A stretch of 64,000 bases of DNA from Aquila chrysaetos chrysaetos (taxonomy: Eukaryota > Chordata > Aves > Accipitriformes > Accipitridae): the NCBI RefSeq assembly GCF_900496995.4, contig NC_044024.1, forward strand, positions 12,712,698 through 12,776,697. The letters run 5' to 3'. The notes under the pieces are model-generated. The model did no database searches. It saw only the letters and a list, made by a program, of their open reading frames with translations, and was not told the origin of the DNA. Every line of letters begins with the position of its first letter. Position 1 is the stretch's first letter. Positions 51,480 through 62,278 of the stretch are shown in pieces. The translations under genes and the position numbers were made by a program.

Positions 51480-51600
51480 TAAGGTCAGAAGGGACCATTA
51501 TGATCCTTTACCCTAACCCCCTGGGGCACAGCTGAGACTATTAAATTTTACCTAGCAGTTCCTGCAGAGGAGAGAATTATTCTCTCCTACTGCATAAGTG
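51480..51600 (-). mobile_element. Ancient CR1-like 3' end
   Basis: TTAAGGTCAGAAGGGACCAT then TATGATCC and CTAACCCCCTGGGGCACAG reads like the reverse complement of an old CR1 3' UTR (AAGG-CAGAAGGGACCATTATGATC-ATCTAGTCTGACC), a form I recall from turtles and other sauropsids. The element is heavily decayed and shows no coding remnant. Confidence 0.6.
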
Positions 51601-54600
51601 AACTCTACTGAGCCCAACAGCTTGTTATTCATACTGTAAGGCAAGCAGCACCTACCACAATTTGAGTGATGAAATAAATAATAATGCAGCCAACCAGAAT
51701 GGGAGACAAACTAGAGAAATCCTCATCGAAATTCAGCAGATCTGGCCTAGCTCCCTCCCAAAGCTCCCGTATCCTCCCCCTCACAGAGATTTTAGGGACA
51801 AATGCCAGTAGATCGCTATTGTTCCTGTTCATTCATTAGCTACAACTGATTTTTCTGTTGTGCTCACACTTCAAGGTGAGGATAAGCTAGATTCTGGTCA
51901 TGTACATATTGAAAAAGTAACTATGAGACACAGAATATACAGATGTATTTTAAATACAAAATAACATTGCATTGTTTTCTTCACAGTTTTAAATAATCCT
52001 CAGAAGTGAAACATACATGTTTCAAGGTGATAAACTCCTTTTATGCCATTATCTTTGGGCCTTTCCCTTCCATCTCCATTAGTTGTATCATTCTCCTTTT
52101 TTTATATCTAACCTCCCTGCCCAGCCTTCACTAAATGGACTCAGAAAAAAACCTCTTGGTACTATTTGTCACAATGCCATTTTCTATATGCGTACTTCTC
52201 ATGTCTGCAGCAAGAGAATGATATTTGTGATTAAATCATAAAAGCCTACTTTTAAATTGGCACTCTGTCTCTAGTCCTCCCTTCCACATGCACCACTGCA
52301 GATCATCAACACTGCCTTATAAGGCTTCAAAGAAAAGGAAAGGGTCTCAGTTTAGCTGGAACAATGCGTTTCACAGAGCCACAGCTTTCACTTACCTCCC
52401 ATGCTGTGGGTTACTATTTGCTTTCCCACACTTCCCTTTGGGCTGCCAGTCTTTGGAGCTGGAATTAAGACAGACACAAATGGTGATTAAACCTGCTTAG
52501 ATATATGAATGAGTGTGATCATCAAAATCACACCTAATGCTTTAGAAATTGGGGAAAACAAGTCCTATTCCTCTGAAAAGCTCACAGTCTAAAGCCTGTT
52601 AAAATAAAAAGTGCTCAAGGTTTATTTTTGCAACAAAACTTGTGAAGCAATTTATTAAAGTCACCTGCTCCCCTTTTGGAAGCATTCTTGTTTCTCAGGA
52701 AGTAGGCAAGGTAAACCCAAATCCTGTCCCTCCCACCTGAGCTGCTTAGCCCTATGCTTATAGCCCTGACTTTCTTACGACTTTCTTATCCCCCTGATGA
52801 TGAAGGTCTGTTCCACTTGCTTCTTCTCTCTGCAGTGCTTCTATGGGCAAGCCAAGGCAGAAATCTTAAAGCCTACAACTGGCAGTGGTTCTTATTAGGA
52901 ATTGTTCAGGAAATTCGCTCATGGGTTGGTAACAATCTCAGACATCACAGTTTTGAAACTCACCAAGGAGGTTACCCCACAGACTGCTTCTCATTCAAGG
53001 ACCACATTCACCCACTTCCTTGTCACAAATCAAAGCAGACAATCTAGTGCTGTAAGCACAAAGCACTTTCAGAGAAAGTTAATATGCCCTTAGTTCAGCA
53101 TCAAGTTGTCCTTCTGGCTCCCATCCAGATACAGAAACTCTGGCTTCACTTAGCAATGCTTTCAACCCAGACTGTCTTGCCCCGTAGGGGGATACAGACA
53201 AAAGGACATTTGCCACTCATCTACCTATTTTGCACTGAAGATGAAGATCAAGCACCAAATGTCTGCCAGTGCCTTTCCAACACCGCTCCTGGGCAATATT
53301 TTCCATTAGTGCCCCTTCCTCCTCTTGAAGTCCTATACTGAGCCAGGTACAGAGGTGCTCAGCACCCAGCTCTTGCAATATCGTGATGTCAGCAGTATCT
53401 TCATATCTTGTCAGCAACTGACTAGAGGCTACCAACAAGCTTCTGGTGTGAAGCTGTTTGGAAATATAATTTGATGAAAATTAGAGATCAGTAGTTGTGT
53501 TAGGAAAGGAGGGATTTTCCCATGATGAAACCTCAATATAAGGAGAAATTAACCTTCTCATGACTGTGTGTATCAGAGCAGTATCCTGAACTGACATTCT
53601 GACAGCCCAGCAGAAATGCATTTGTCCAAAAAAGAGTAGGCCCGTATGGTCAGTACTCCCCTAGATGTGGAGGCTATGTTCACATCCAGTTTCTGAACCT
53701 TGGCAGGATCGAGGAGGGAGATGGAGCCAAGCAGAACCAGATCACAGGAATCAGACTGCAAAATCTCATCCAATGTTTGTTCAGTGTTACTGAAATCTGC
53801 TTAGGCTGGCCTAAATTCTAGTCCTCTCTTCAATAATCAAAGAGAAAATGATTGCGGGAGAAGTTTCATGTAACAGGAAATCCAAACGATCTGCCAGATT
53901 TTGGCAGTGCCATGCTTCTCCAAGCAGCTCACAAGTCTCCTCCTATCATTAATTGGCCTGTCAGTCATTGAATAACAAAGTGCCTCCCGTGCACAGATGG
54001 ACAGTCCTCTGCTAGAGGCCAAAACAATCCTGTTTCCTCCTCCAGAATCTCCAGCAGGAGATCTTTCAATGCCACCACAGTCTAAATTCTTAAATAATCT
54101 TTTTGTTATACTGCTGTCTAAACAAAAAACAGCAAAAGAATCCTTATTTCCTTTAACAATTAATCCAAAATTATTAGTACCTGTTTACACAGGACTTTCA
54201 AATCAAAACATCTTGTTCTTGGCTAGAGTTATTCCCCTTTGACACAAGTACAGGCTGAAATTTATTGAGAAAAGAAGATCAGAAGAGTTATTGGAAAAGG
54301 AAGCAAAATACTTTCAAGATGTTAGTCTCCTTTCTTTGAGAACAGTTTAAAAAAAAACCCCTTTTATTGTAACATTGCACGCTCTGCACAAAATCGGCCA
54401 AGTCAGAAAAACTTGAACTGTTCTTATGACATTCCCCAAGAGAACGCAGACAGGGCTAATCCTTACTGCAGCAACTCATACAGACCTGCTGAATGCCTGG
54501 AAAACTACACAGAATTACCTTGATGCATACATTTGCCAGTTTGTATATTCAGCTCCTTTACTTCCTTTTACTTTAGGGTCATGACAATTAATTCAGTTAC

Positions 54601-54792
54601 TATCCCAGCTCTGGTACACTCATAAAAAAATCACACCTGTTTCATGACTGTTCACCTGTTTAAGAGACTAAAGTTTAAAAGAAAGGAACGTTTTGCTCAA
54701 TAATGAAAGTATAACTTATTATTTAAAAGGAATTCCTACTATGACATTTGCTATTTACAGGCTGTAGAATGAAAACTGTCCAGTGAATCTTA

Positions 54793-54840
54793 AAGGGGAA
54801 AAAAAAAGGAAAGAGAAAGAAAAAGGGGGGAAAAAAAAGA
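54793..54840. repeat. Homopurine tract
   Basis: Forty-eight bases of A and G only on the + strand, with GGGG blocks at each end of an A-rich centre. Confidence 0.85.
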
Positions 54841-55938
54841 ATTATTTGGATTAAAATACCTTTTCTTAACTTTGTGGAAGAGAAGCTTTTCTGACTTGGC
54901 AGCACAGTACAATGAAAATGAAATCAATGCCAAGTGCCTTATCCTGAACTCTGAATGGGCAAAGTTCCCATTGACTTTCAAGATTTCTTCCCTTGCAAAT
55001 GGCATTCAAGAACAGTCGTTACATGCACCTAAGGCACGTCCACAACTACGTTCTGTCTCTCCCCTTTGTGTCAAGTAGATGTATAGAATTTTTGAAATCA
55101 GCACAGCAAGCTGTGAATGATGATGCATGAAATGAATAAGCTGACTCTAGTACAAAGGGGAAATCCTGAAGGCTTGGTGCAATCACTGCTATACTATTTC
55201 CTATGGCCTGTATAGAAAAGATGCATAATATTCTTCACGGAGACAAAGAAAAAAGCTCACCAAGGCCAGAAGTCTCAATCAGAAGCCCCAGAAGAGATAA
55301 ATGACAGAAGCTCACAAGTTTTTAACATTGCTTAATTTCCCTCTTATTCCTAGGCCCTCCCCACTTACGCCTGACTCTTTTCGAGCTCTGGGCTGCTGTG
55401 CATGTGGAATATACACACAGCAATTTGGGGCTCTGAGAAACTGGTTCACTTTGCATTTCTTTGGAAGCAGCATAGCTTATGCAGTAGTTTATGTTTCACA
55501 CTTCTCCCCATCAGCCAAGGTGAGTTTGCACCGATCCACCAGCATGTGAATTGTGATGGCCAAAGCACAGAAAAAGGTGTAGTGATTTCCTGAAGATGAA
55601 CTGAGCAAACAGCTCTGGGGCAGTAATGTGCGAAAACCCCACAACTGCTTCCTCACGTGGACATGAATGGGGGACTTCAGTTACATCAGCACAAGCATTT
55701 TTAAACCAGGCCAAATCATGCTCAGATTGATTTAGCTTAATTTGATGTATTACTGAATAAAAGTAACCCGGCATAAATACAGTATAATTGAACTTAGCAA
55801 CAACAATAAAGATGAGCATCCTGAGCCTAATGCTGACTTAAATAACATTTAAGTGGTACATACCTTTATTTTTTTAATCACAGAGGAGATATAAATACAT
55901 CTCTGTGGATTTACTGTGACACCCCCCCCATTCTCTTG

Positions 55939-55939
<1 letters not shown>

Positions 55940-55973
<34 letters not shown>

Positions 55974-55975
55974 AC
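55940..55975. repeat. (CT)n(CA)n microsatellite
   Basis: About four CT units run into about thirteen CA units. Likely polymorphic. Confidence 0.95.
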
Positions 55976-58679
55976 GCTTGCTCACATGCATTGCAACCTC
56001 CCCTACTGCACTAAGTAGGTATAGATCTCATTTTAGAAACTGGAAAACTGACGTATAAAATGGATAAAGAGCTTCTGAGGATGTCTTTGGAGGAGGCAAA
56101 TCTGAAATCCTGTTTACTTGACTAGCAACACAAAGAAGTTGGCTGTGAATGGTATTCACAGAAAAGAATAATAAATTCCATATCCTGAGGACATTCTGTT
56201 GAGAAATAAGTCACTGTGTTGCAATTATTATTGCATCCAGTGGCATCAGTAGAAAGTCATGATAGAGAAGCATATGGGAAACTATTCTGGAAAACTAAAT
56301 CTGCATTAACCACTAAATTACCCCATGCAAACAGATCTGCAATAATAGCTCTCCACTCCTTCTTTGAGAAATCTTAAAAGAAATGGATTCAAATTTTATC
56401 TCTTTCTCTATAAGATTTCTGTGTTTTGTCACTCCAGGTTTACCATAGAAGTAATCTGAATCTGCACCATGTAAATTAACTGGACTTGAACACAACAAAT
56501 CCAGAATCAAGGTCTATATAAGTAGAAAAGAAGCCATATCAAACTTCTCACTTTTGCAGGCATTGGGAATAGGAGCAACATTGCAGTCCTGAACATCACC
56601 TAATTTCACCTCCTCTGCTGTATTCATTCCTATGAAGTAATTCCTTCCATTAACATCAGAAGATAGACAAGTTCCTATCTTTCTAATTTTCCTGAAAAGT
56701 ATTTTTCTTAGTCTCATGTTTGATAAGGGAAAGCACTGATTTATAAATGCTTTCATAAAGTGTTTATGCTAATCATATGCCTTTTACTGAATTTAGTATT
56801 CATCTCCTCTTACACCAAAAAAGAATAGAAATACAAAAACGTGTGGTTTAAAAAATATTCTTAAAATACTCACAATCAGATTCCTCTGCTAAGTATTAGA
56901 ATTTACTCCCCAACCAGACAGTCTCAAAATTTTAATTTAAAATATTTTCACTTACCAATTTTTGTTGAAATAAATTAACCCTGCAGCTCTTTAGTATAGG
57001 AAAGAAACATGAAAGTGTAACCCAATAGGCTGTTTTTTGACAGACTAACAGTAGCATCAATTGTGATCTTCCACTCCTCCATTCAAAAAAGTGTTAACAC
57101 AAAAGCCTAAATATTGTCATTACACTTAAATGCTAACATTATTAACCTCTCCACAGCCGATGTTCAGTCTTTCTAAGGATAATGGATGCACTTGCACCTA
57201 TTCTAGGTGTTCTAGAATAAGGCTGTAGTTTTTTCAACTGTGCAAAGAGTTGCTAATGATTTTGCACATACAACAACTTAGCATTTCACTTACAGTCCTA
57301 TCCTGCAAAGTGCTGTGGATTTCTGGAGCAAAGGATCCTGTGCAGACACATCTTCCACAGAGCCAACATGTCTCGTACATAACTATTTGTAACTTCACCT
57401 GCTCTCCCCGAGAATGTTAATGGCTCGATTCTGATCCCTCCCACAAAAGCAGGAGTATGAAATCCCGCATGGGCATTGCTCAAAAGGCATTTAGATTTAA
57501 TGCATGCAGGACGTATGTCTAAGTCTAGAATAAATGGAAAATTTAAAAAATGAAGCTCGGTACAAATAAAACATACCTTCATTAATTCTAAAGAGAACAT
57601 GTTTCTGCATTTGTTCTTGAGGCAAATTTCTTGAGTCCAAGCAAAGGATACAACAGTGCTCTTTGAAAAAAAGTTGTCTTTCAGGCAATGTCTTCCTCTA
57701 TGCTGTTGGCTCTGTGATGGAAAATACACTCGTGTTCGGGGAAGAAGAGGCTGTATCTGTACTTGTACTTATGTACAAGGCTGGGTCCATTGCTTTTGAC
57801 TTGCAATGGGTCTCTCCCCCACCCAGTGGTGTGTGTCTGTTTACAACCCTTTCCCCATGCTCTGCCCCACAACTTAGGAACTTCAGGATAAAGTTCAGCC
57901 CCAGGAAGCTGAAAACTGTGTGGAGGATTTTGTCTGGGCATCTCAAAATCAGTAGCTCAGGAAAAGCATCCACAAGCCAAACCACTGTGATGAGCTTTCA
58001 GCAAGAACAAGGTAGTTTATAGAGAGGCATCTCTCTTTGAGCCCTCACGGACTTGCTCACAAACTCTCCTTAGGCCCTGACTTATGGCAGATGAAGAGGA
58101 TAACTTGGACTTAAAAATACTGCAAACCTTTGAAGAACAGTGTTTTTCCCTTTTCATGGCTGAGGATCCACTTCCAGGGAACTCAAGACGAAGGGAACAA
58201 CTACTTATAACAATGTAGCTGCAATTCAGCTCTGAGGATAGCAAATACAATTCCAGTGCTGGCAGCAGGTCACCTGCTCAGGAGCCCTCACTTTTGTCAG
58301 ACTTGCATCTCAGGCCTGTCAGGGAAGGCTGAGGGAGACCTGTTTCAGGGAACAGGATCATCGCGGTTCCCCTCCCAGGCTCTCCTGGAACTGCCTGTTC
58401 TGGAGAGCACTGGGGAGCAGCTTGACCCCCAGGTGACGTGGAAGGGGACCTGCTGCTGCCCCCCATGCGTACCTCCATGTACTGTACCAACACCACTGAC
58501 CTCATCACCCTCTCTCACAGCTCCGAGTTATGGGGCTGCTTCTCCTCACAGAGCTAGTAACAGGCACACTCCTACCCGAAAGGTAGCAGCGCCAACCGGA
58601 GAAAGCAGTGCCACAGGTTTGCCAGATTTCACCAGAAATGTTACGGAAGGAGCTGAGCTGAGGGTATTCTCATTCGCAA

Positions 58680-59590
58680 AGTGATTACCCCCAGTTCTGG
58701 CACGGCTGTTCCTGAGCAGAGGGGAGCGTGTGCGGTGCCAGGGGCTTACGACAGGGACCAGAGGGCGGGCGACCCCAGGGGCTCGCCCGGGCAGAGGGCA
58801 GCGTGCCTGGCCCGGGGTCTCTCCCCGGGTCGAGGACCTGCAGCAGCTGCCCCCGGCACTCCCCCTTCCCCGGGTGGCCAGGAGCCAGGCACCCCGCACC
58901 ACAGGAGGCGACTCTCGGCGTGGTTTGCAGAGCATTGCTTTTCCTCTCGGAAGAGCCGCAGGAAGGCCCGGCCCGAGGCTGGACGTGCTGCCCGGCGGAG
59001 CGCAAGGCCGGCGCCGCTGCCGGGACATCCCTGCTGCCGGACCGGGAGGCAGCGCGGGGGCCCCGGCCCGGCCGGCGGGAAGCAGCGGGGAAGGGAAAGC
59101 GGCTCCCACCGCCCCCGGCAGGTCCCGGCCGCCGCAGGCGGGCAGCGGAGGGGCGCGGGGTCCCCCCGAAGCCACCGTTCATAAGGGGCGAGCGGAGCAG
59201 GCCCCTTTAACCGAAGCAAACAACAAAAGCACCCTCCCGTTCCCTTTCCTTCCGTAGAAGACAAACAGCGAAAGGGGCAGTGGGAGCAAACGAAAGGCAG
59301 AGCCTCGAGGGGGGCTGCGCTGCGAAACGCACTGACCGTCTGCGAGGGTGCTCGGGCCGCCGAGCGGCCGCCCGCCTCGGCGAGCTCGGAAGCCCGGCCC
59401 GCGGAGCCGGCAGGAGCCGAGGGCACGCTTGGGGGGTCGGCCGGGAACACGGCTTTTGTCGCCGAGCAGAAGGCGGGATAAGCGGTCTCCCGCTCGGCCG
59501 GCGGCCCCGGGGCTCCGCGGGGGCCTGCAGCTCGGGGCTGTTCCGCAGCGCCCACAGAACTACAGCCAGGAATACCGCAGACGCCTAAAA
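58680..59590. promoter_or_regulatory. CpG island downstream of SOX3
   Basis: GC-rich with many CpG dinucleotides, separate from the island over SOX3 itself because the AT-rich 3' UTR lies between. Several long frames are open at the same time on both strands (up to about 300 codons), which is what GC-rich, stop-poor DNA does, and none is protein-like. It may be an alternative or antisense promoter, a non-coding RNA promoter, or a Polycomb-type island beside a developmental regulator. Role is inference. Confidence 0.6.
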
Positions 59591-59678
59591 AAAAAAGAAC
59601 AACAACAAAAAAAAAAGGCAAAGAAAAGTTGTCCAGACTAAAAACACACTCGTCAAACATACTGAAAAGATTGAATTA

Positions 59679-59684
59679 TTTATT
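59679..59684 (-). terminator. SOX3: Distal candidate poly(A) signal for SOX3
   Basis: AATAAA on the - strand. A CA dinucleotide follows at a usual cleavage distance, and then a GU/U-rich stretch TGTTTGACGAGTGTGTTTTT (59,659-59,640). This complete arrangement makes it the stronger of the two candidate signals. Confidence 0.55.
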
Positions 59685-59849
59685 TCCTCTGGGGACTCCT
59701 GTAACCATTCATTTTTAATAGAGTCTAATCAAGAGTTCCCCAACGGGTTTTACTTTTGTAAATATTTCAGATGAGCTCAGGTTTCTAGGTAAATCCTCCA
59801 GGAAAAAAAAAAAAAACAAAAAACAAAAAACGGAGCCGCACACGTGTAA

Positions 59850-60230
59850 CCCCCTTCCCTCCCTGTCGACCGAGGGAAACCAGCCGGGCAGAGAGGCAAC
59901 AAGTGGCGGGCGGCTCGGAGAGCAGCAGCAGCTTCAGTAGCACAGAGACGCTTTCCCGGCCCAGGTCCCGCTTTTCTTTAGAAGCAAATCAACTCGAAGG
60001 TGCACTCCCCCCTCCCCCCAAAATACACCACAGCGCGGCAGCCGCAGAAACCCGGCCGAAAAGCGATGGCAGCCCCCGGGCTCCTGGGCCGGGCGGGGTG
60101 ACCGCGGCTGTTGCGGGGAGCCCCGGGCGGGAGGGCGCTGCCCCCGCTCCGGGCTCCCGCCGCCGCCGAGGGACCGGCTGCGCGCCCGCCCCCGCACAAA
60201 CCGCCCGGAGACTGCCGACGTGCCCGATAT
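59850..60230. other. Small CpG-rich patch in the SOX3 3' region
   Basis: GC-rich patch with many CpGs lying between the two poly(A) signals. No protein-like frame. It may belong to the distal 3' UTR or to the neighbouring island. Confidence 0.5.
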
Positions 60231-60234
60231 AAAA

Positions 60235-60240
60235 TTTATT
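60235..60240 (-). terminator. SOX3: Proximal candidate poly(A) signal for SOX3
   Basis: AATAAA on the - strand, about 800 bases after the stop codon. The downstream sequence is GC-rich rather than GU-rich, so the site is incomplete compared with the distal one. Confidence 0.4.
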
Positions 60241-60313
60241 GATCTCTCTTCGTCTGGAAGAAGGAAGCAAACGAGGACTAGGGACAGGGAGAGGGAAGGA
60301 GTATTTCGATGAC

Positions 60314-60335
60314 TTTTTTTTTTTTTTTTTTTTTT
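60314..60335. repeat. Oligo(T) run, 22 bases
   Basis: Reads as an oligo(A) tract inside the SOX3 3' UTR transcript. It could cause internal priming in oligo(dT) cDNA libraries. Confidence 0.9.
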
Positions 60336-60668
60336 GGAAGAAATCCGGTAAACAAAACTAAAACGTTTCTTCATCTGATATGTCAAAACATGGTTCACAG
60401 TAAAATTCACAAACCAATTTACATAAGTTTACAGCTTAAGAAAAACCAAGACACACAACTTACTATAAATAAAAGAAATGCGTTTGCGACCCGCACAGCT
60501 CTCTCCCACCTCCCCCTTTTTTAAAGAACAAAACCCTAAAGTTAAAAAGTCGTCAAAGCTACAGATTGTGGATAGAAACCAAGCGAGGCTCGGTAAGGTG
60601 GGAAGAACAAAACACTTAAACCACAACGATAATGTGAACAACCGAGTTTAAAAATAAAAGCCCGCCGG

Positions 60669-60688
60669 TTTTTTTTTTTTTTTTTTTT
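60669..60688. repeat. Oligo(T) run, 20 bases
   Basis: A second oligo(A) tract in the SOX3 transcript sense. Confidence 0.9.
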
Positions 60689-61045
60689 GTCATTGCAACA
60701 CTAGAAATCAAACTGGAAGATGCAAGGTCTTTTAAAAAACTTTTAAGCGAATAAAACAGTGCCCAACCTAGCAGAAACCAGGAAAGAAGTTGCCGTGGTT
60801 TGAAAACTTCACGGCGGCTTCTAGGAGGCAGGAGTTGTGCTCTATTAAAATAACAGCTTGCTCAAATTCTTTTTTTCTTGTACAAAAAAAAAAAAGGACA
60901 CAACTAACGGATTTCCTTTTTAAAATTTCTCCAAAGTTAGTATTAAGTCTGCTAAGCCGAGCAACACTGCCGCACGTCCCGGTGGAGTCAGGGAGCGGTG
61001 GTGGGGTTAGGGATTAAGACGGGGAGCCGTCCGGAGCAGCCAAGT

Positions 61046-62003
61046 TTATATGTGAGTTAGTGGTACGGTACCATTCACGCCAGTCCCGGCACTCTGGTAG
61101 TGCTGGTGGACGCTGTGTAACCTGCTGCCCTGCAGGGCGGAAGGGTCTGTGGCATCCCCCCCCGGGGGCAGGTACATGCTGATCATATCCCGCAGGTCTC
61201 CCAGGCAGGCCCTCTGCGAGTGGGAAGTGATGGCCGGAGGCGGCGAGCTGGGCTCGGATTTCACCACCGAGCCCATGGAGCCCAGGCTCATGGCCGTGGA
61301 GGGCTGCTGGCCGTAGGCGGCGGGGGACATGCTGTAGGTGGAGGCGGCGTTCATGTAGGTCTGGGCCGTGGACATCATGGGGCTGTACTGCAGGCCCGTC
61401 ATGTCGTAGCGGTGCATCTGCTGCAGCTGGGGGCTGTTCATGCCCGGGTGCTGGCTGTAGCCCAGCTGGTCTTGCATCAGTGAGTAAGCCCCGTTGGTCC
61501 AGCCGTTCATGTGGGCGTAAGTGTCAATCCTCTGCCCCACCCCGACGGGGCTGCTCACCGCGTTGCCCCCCCCCCGGGGCCAGCAGATTGCCGGGCAGCG
61601 AGTATTTGTCCTTCTTCAGCAAGGTCTTGGTCTTCCTTCGGGGCCGGTATTTGTAATCCGGATACTCCTTCATGTGCACGGCCCGCAGCCGCTTGGCTTC
61701 GTCGATGAAGGGCCGCTTCTCGGCGTCGCTCAGCAGCTTCCAGTCGGCCCCGAGGCGCTTGCTGATCTCCGAGTTGTGCATCTTGGGGTTCTCCTGGGCC
61801 ATCTTCCGTCGCTGGCCCCGCGACCACACCATGAAGGCGTTCATGGGACGCTTCACCCGGTCCTGGTCCGAGCCGGCTCCCGCCCCGTTGCCGGCCCCGC
61901 CGCCTCCACCGCCTTTGCCGTTGCTGCCCGGAGCGGGGTTGCCCCCGGCGCTGCCCGGCGTGGGCTGCGGCGTCTTGATCTCAGTTTCCAGCATGCTGTA
62001 CAT
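61046..62003 (-). CDS. SOX3: SOX3 transcription factor (SOXB1), frame broken by one base
   Basis: SOXB1 HMG-box transcription factor that acts in the nucleus, binds CATTGTT-like DNA and keeps neural progenitors undifferentiated. The ATG at 62,003-62,001 begins MYSMLETE, the conserved SOX3 start. The HMG box is about residues 48-123 (61,635-61,862), with the [20 protein letters not shown] start and the basic tail RPRRKTKT. V109 and Y114 in the box ([13 protein letters not shown]) and the C-terminal end GTVPLTHI are SOX3-type; SOX1 and SOX2 have L and H at those positions. The C-terminal activation region carries a VKSE sumoylation-type motif (247-250). The gene is a single exon, as expected. 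It has a glycine run (31-36) and lacks the polyalanine tracts of mammalian SOX3. A run of ten G at 61,575-61,566 shifts the frame, so the literal frame stops at 61,524. With nine G the product is 318 residues, a usual non-mammalian length. Confidence 0.97.
61566..61575 (-). other. SOX3: Frame-breaking run of ten G in SOX3
   Basis: The run follows the codons for LPGNLLAP, just after the HMG box. With ten G the frame leaves SOX3 and ends 14 codons after the run. With nine G it reads [17 protein letters not shown] and continues through the whole SOX3 C-terminus. Both flanking parts show clear SOX3 homology and no other lesion, so a homopolymer count error is most likely. Confidence 0.85.
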
Positions 62004-62070
62004 GGCCGGAGCCGGCAAGAGGTGCGCCAGGGTGGCGGGCAGGCGGGCACCAGACCGGGGAGAGGAAGTT

Positions 62071-62100
62071 AAAAAAAAAAAAATTAAAAAAAAAAAAAAA
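62071..62100. repeat. A-run pair in the SOX3 leader
   Basis: Thirteen A, TT, then fifteen A on the + strand, which is an oligo(U) stretch in the SOX3 leader. It encodes the phenylalanine-rich part of the open extension, which argues against that part being real protein. Confidence 0.9.
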
Positions 62101-62181
62101 GAGGGGAAAGAACCTGCCTGGGCGGCTGCCGAGGGAGGAGGAAGTTTTTCTGCCTGGCGGGCGGAGGCGCCGCTCCCCGAA

Positions 62182-62226
62182 GTGGTGGTGGTGGCAGTGG
62201 TGGTGCTGCTGCTGCGGCGGCGGCCG
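62182..62226. repeat. Triplet repeat (GTG/GCT/GCG) in the SOX3 leader
   Basis: GTG, GCT and CGG type triplets run one after another. It lies in the predicted SOX3 5' leader and reads as Ser/Thr-rich in the open extension. Likely variable in length. Confidence 0.8.
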
Positions 62227-62278
62227 CGTCTGCGGAGCGGTGCGGAGCGCTTCCCGCGGGCAGCGCCAAGCGATGCGC

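Larger units (their letters stand above)
51601..58679. other. Intergenic DNA approaching the SOX3 CpG domain
   Basis: Only short, non-conserved frames. It contains a purine tract and a CT/CA microsatellite (listed separately). Composition becomes GC-richer from about 57,680 onward. A stretch near 55,540-55,650 (CAAAGCACAGAAAAAGGTG, TAGTGATTTCCTGAAGATGA) faintly resembles a MIR-like core but is too diverged to call. Confidence 0.6.
59660..61045 (-). other. SOX3: SOX3 3' UTR (probable extent)
   Basis: Sequence from the SOX3 stop codon to the distal candidate poly(A) site. The first 800 bases are AT-rich with long oligo(T) runs on the + strand (oligo(A) in the transcript). The part 59,850-60,230 is CpG-rich. 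If the proximal signal at 60,240 is used, the UTR ends near 60,215. Extent is inferred from signals only. Confidence 0.5.

Noticed and set aside
57298..58250. Frames of 76-143 codons on both strands near 57.3-58.3 kb
   Set aside because: No conserved domain, no plausible splice context, overlapping alternatives. Kept as intergenic.
58746..59660. 304-codon open frame on the - strand, with overlapping frames of 160-209 codons on both strands
   Set aside because: Several frames are open together over GC-rich, CpG-dense DNA; the translations are Pro/Ala/Gly/Arg-rich with no domain. Compositional.
61046..62003. SOX2 or SOX1 identity
   Set aside because: MYSMLETE start, [13 protein letters not shown] in the HMG box and the GTVPLTHI end are SOX3-type; SOX2 begins and ends differently.
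61046..62003. SOX3 pseudogene
   Set aside because: The only lesion is one extra base in a homopolymer; promoter motifs, CpG island and the conserved C-terminus are all intact.
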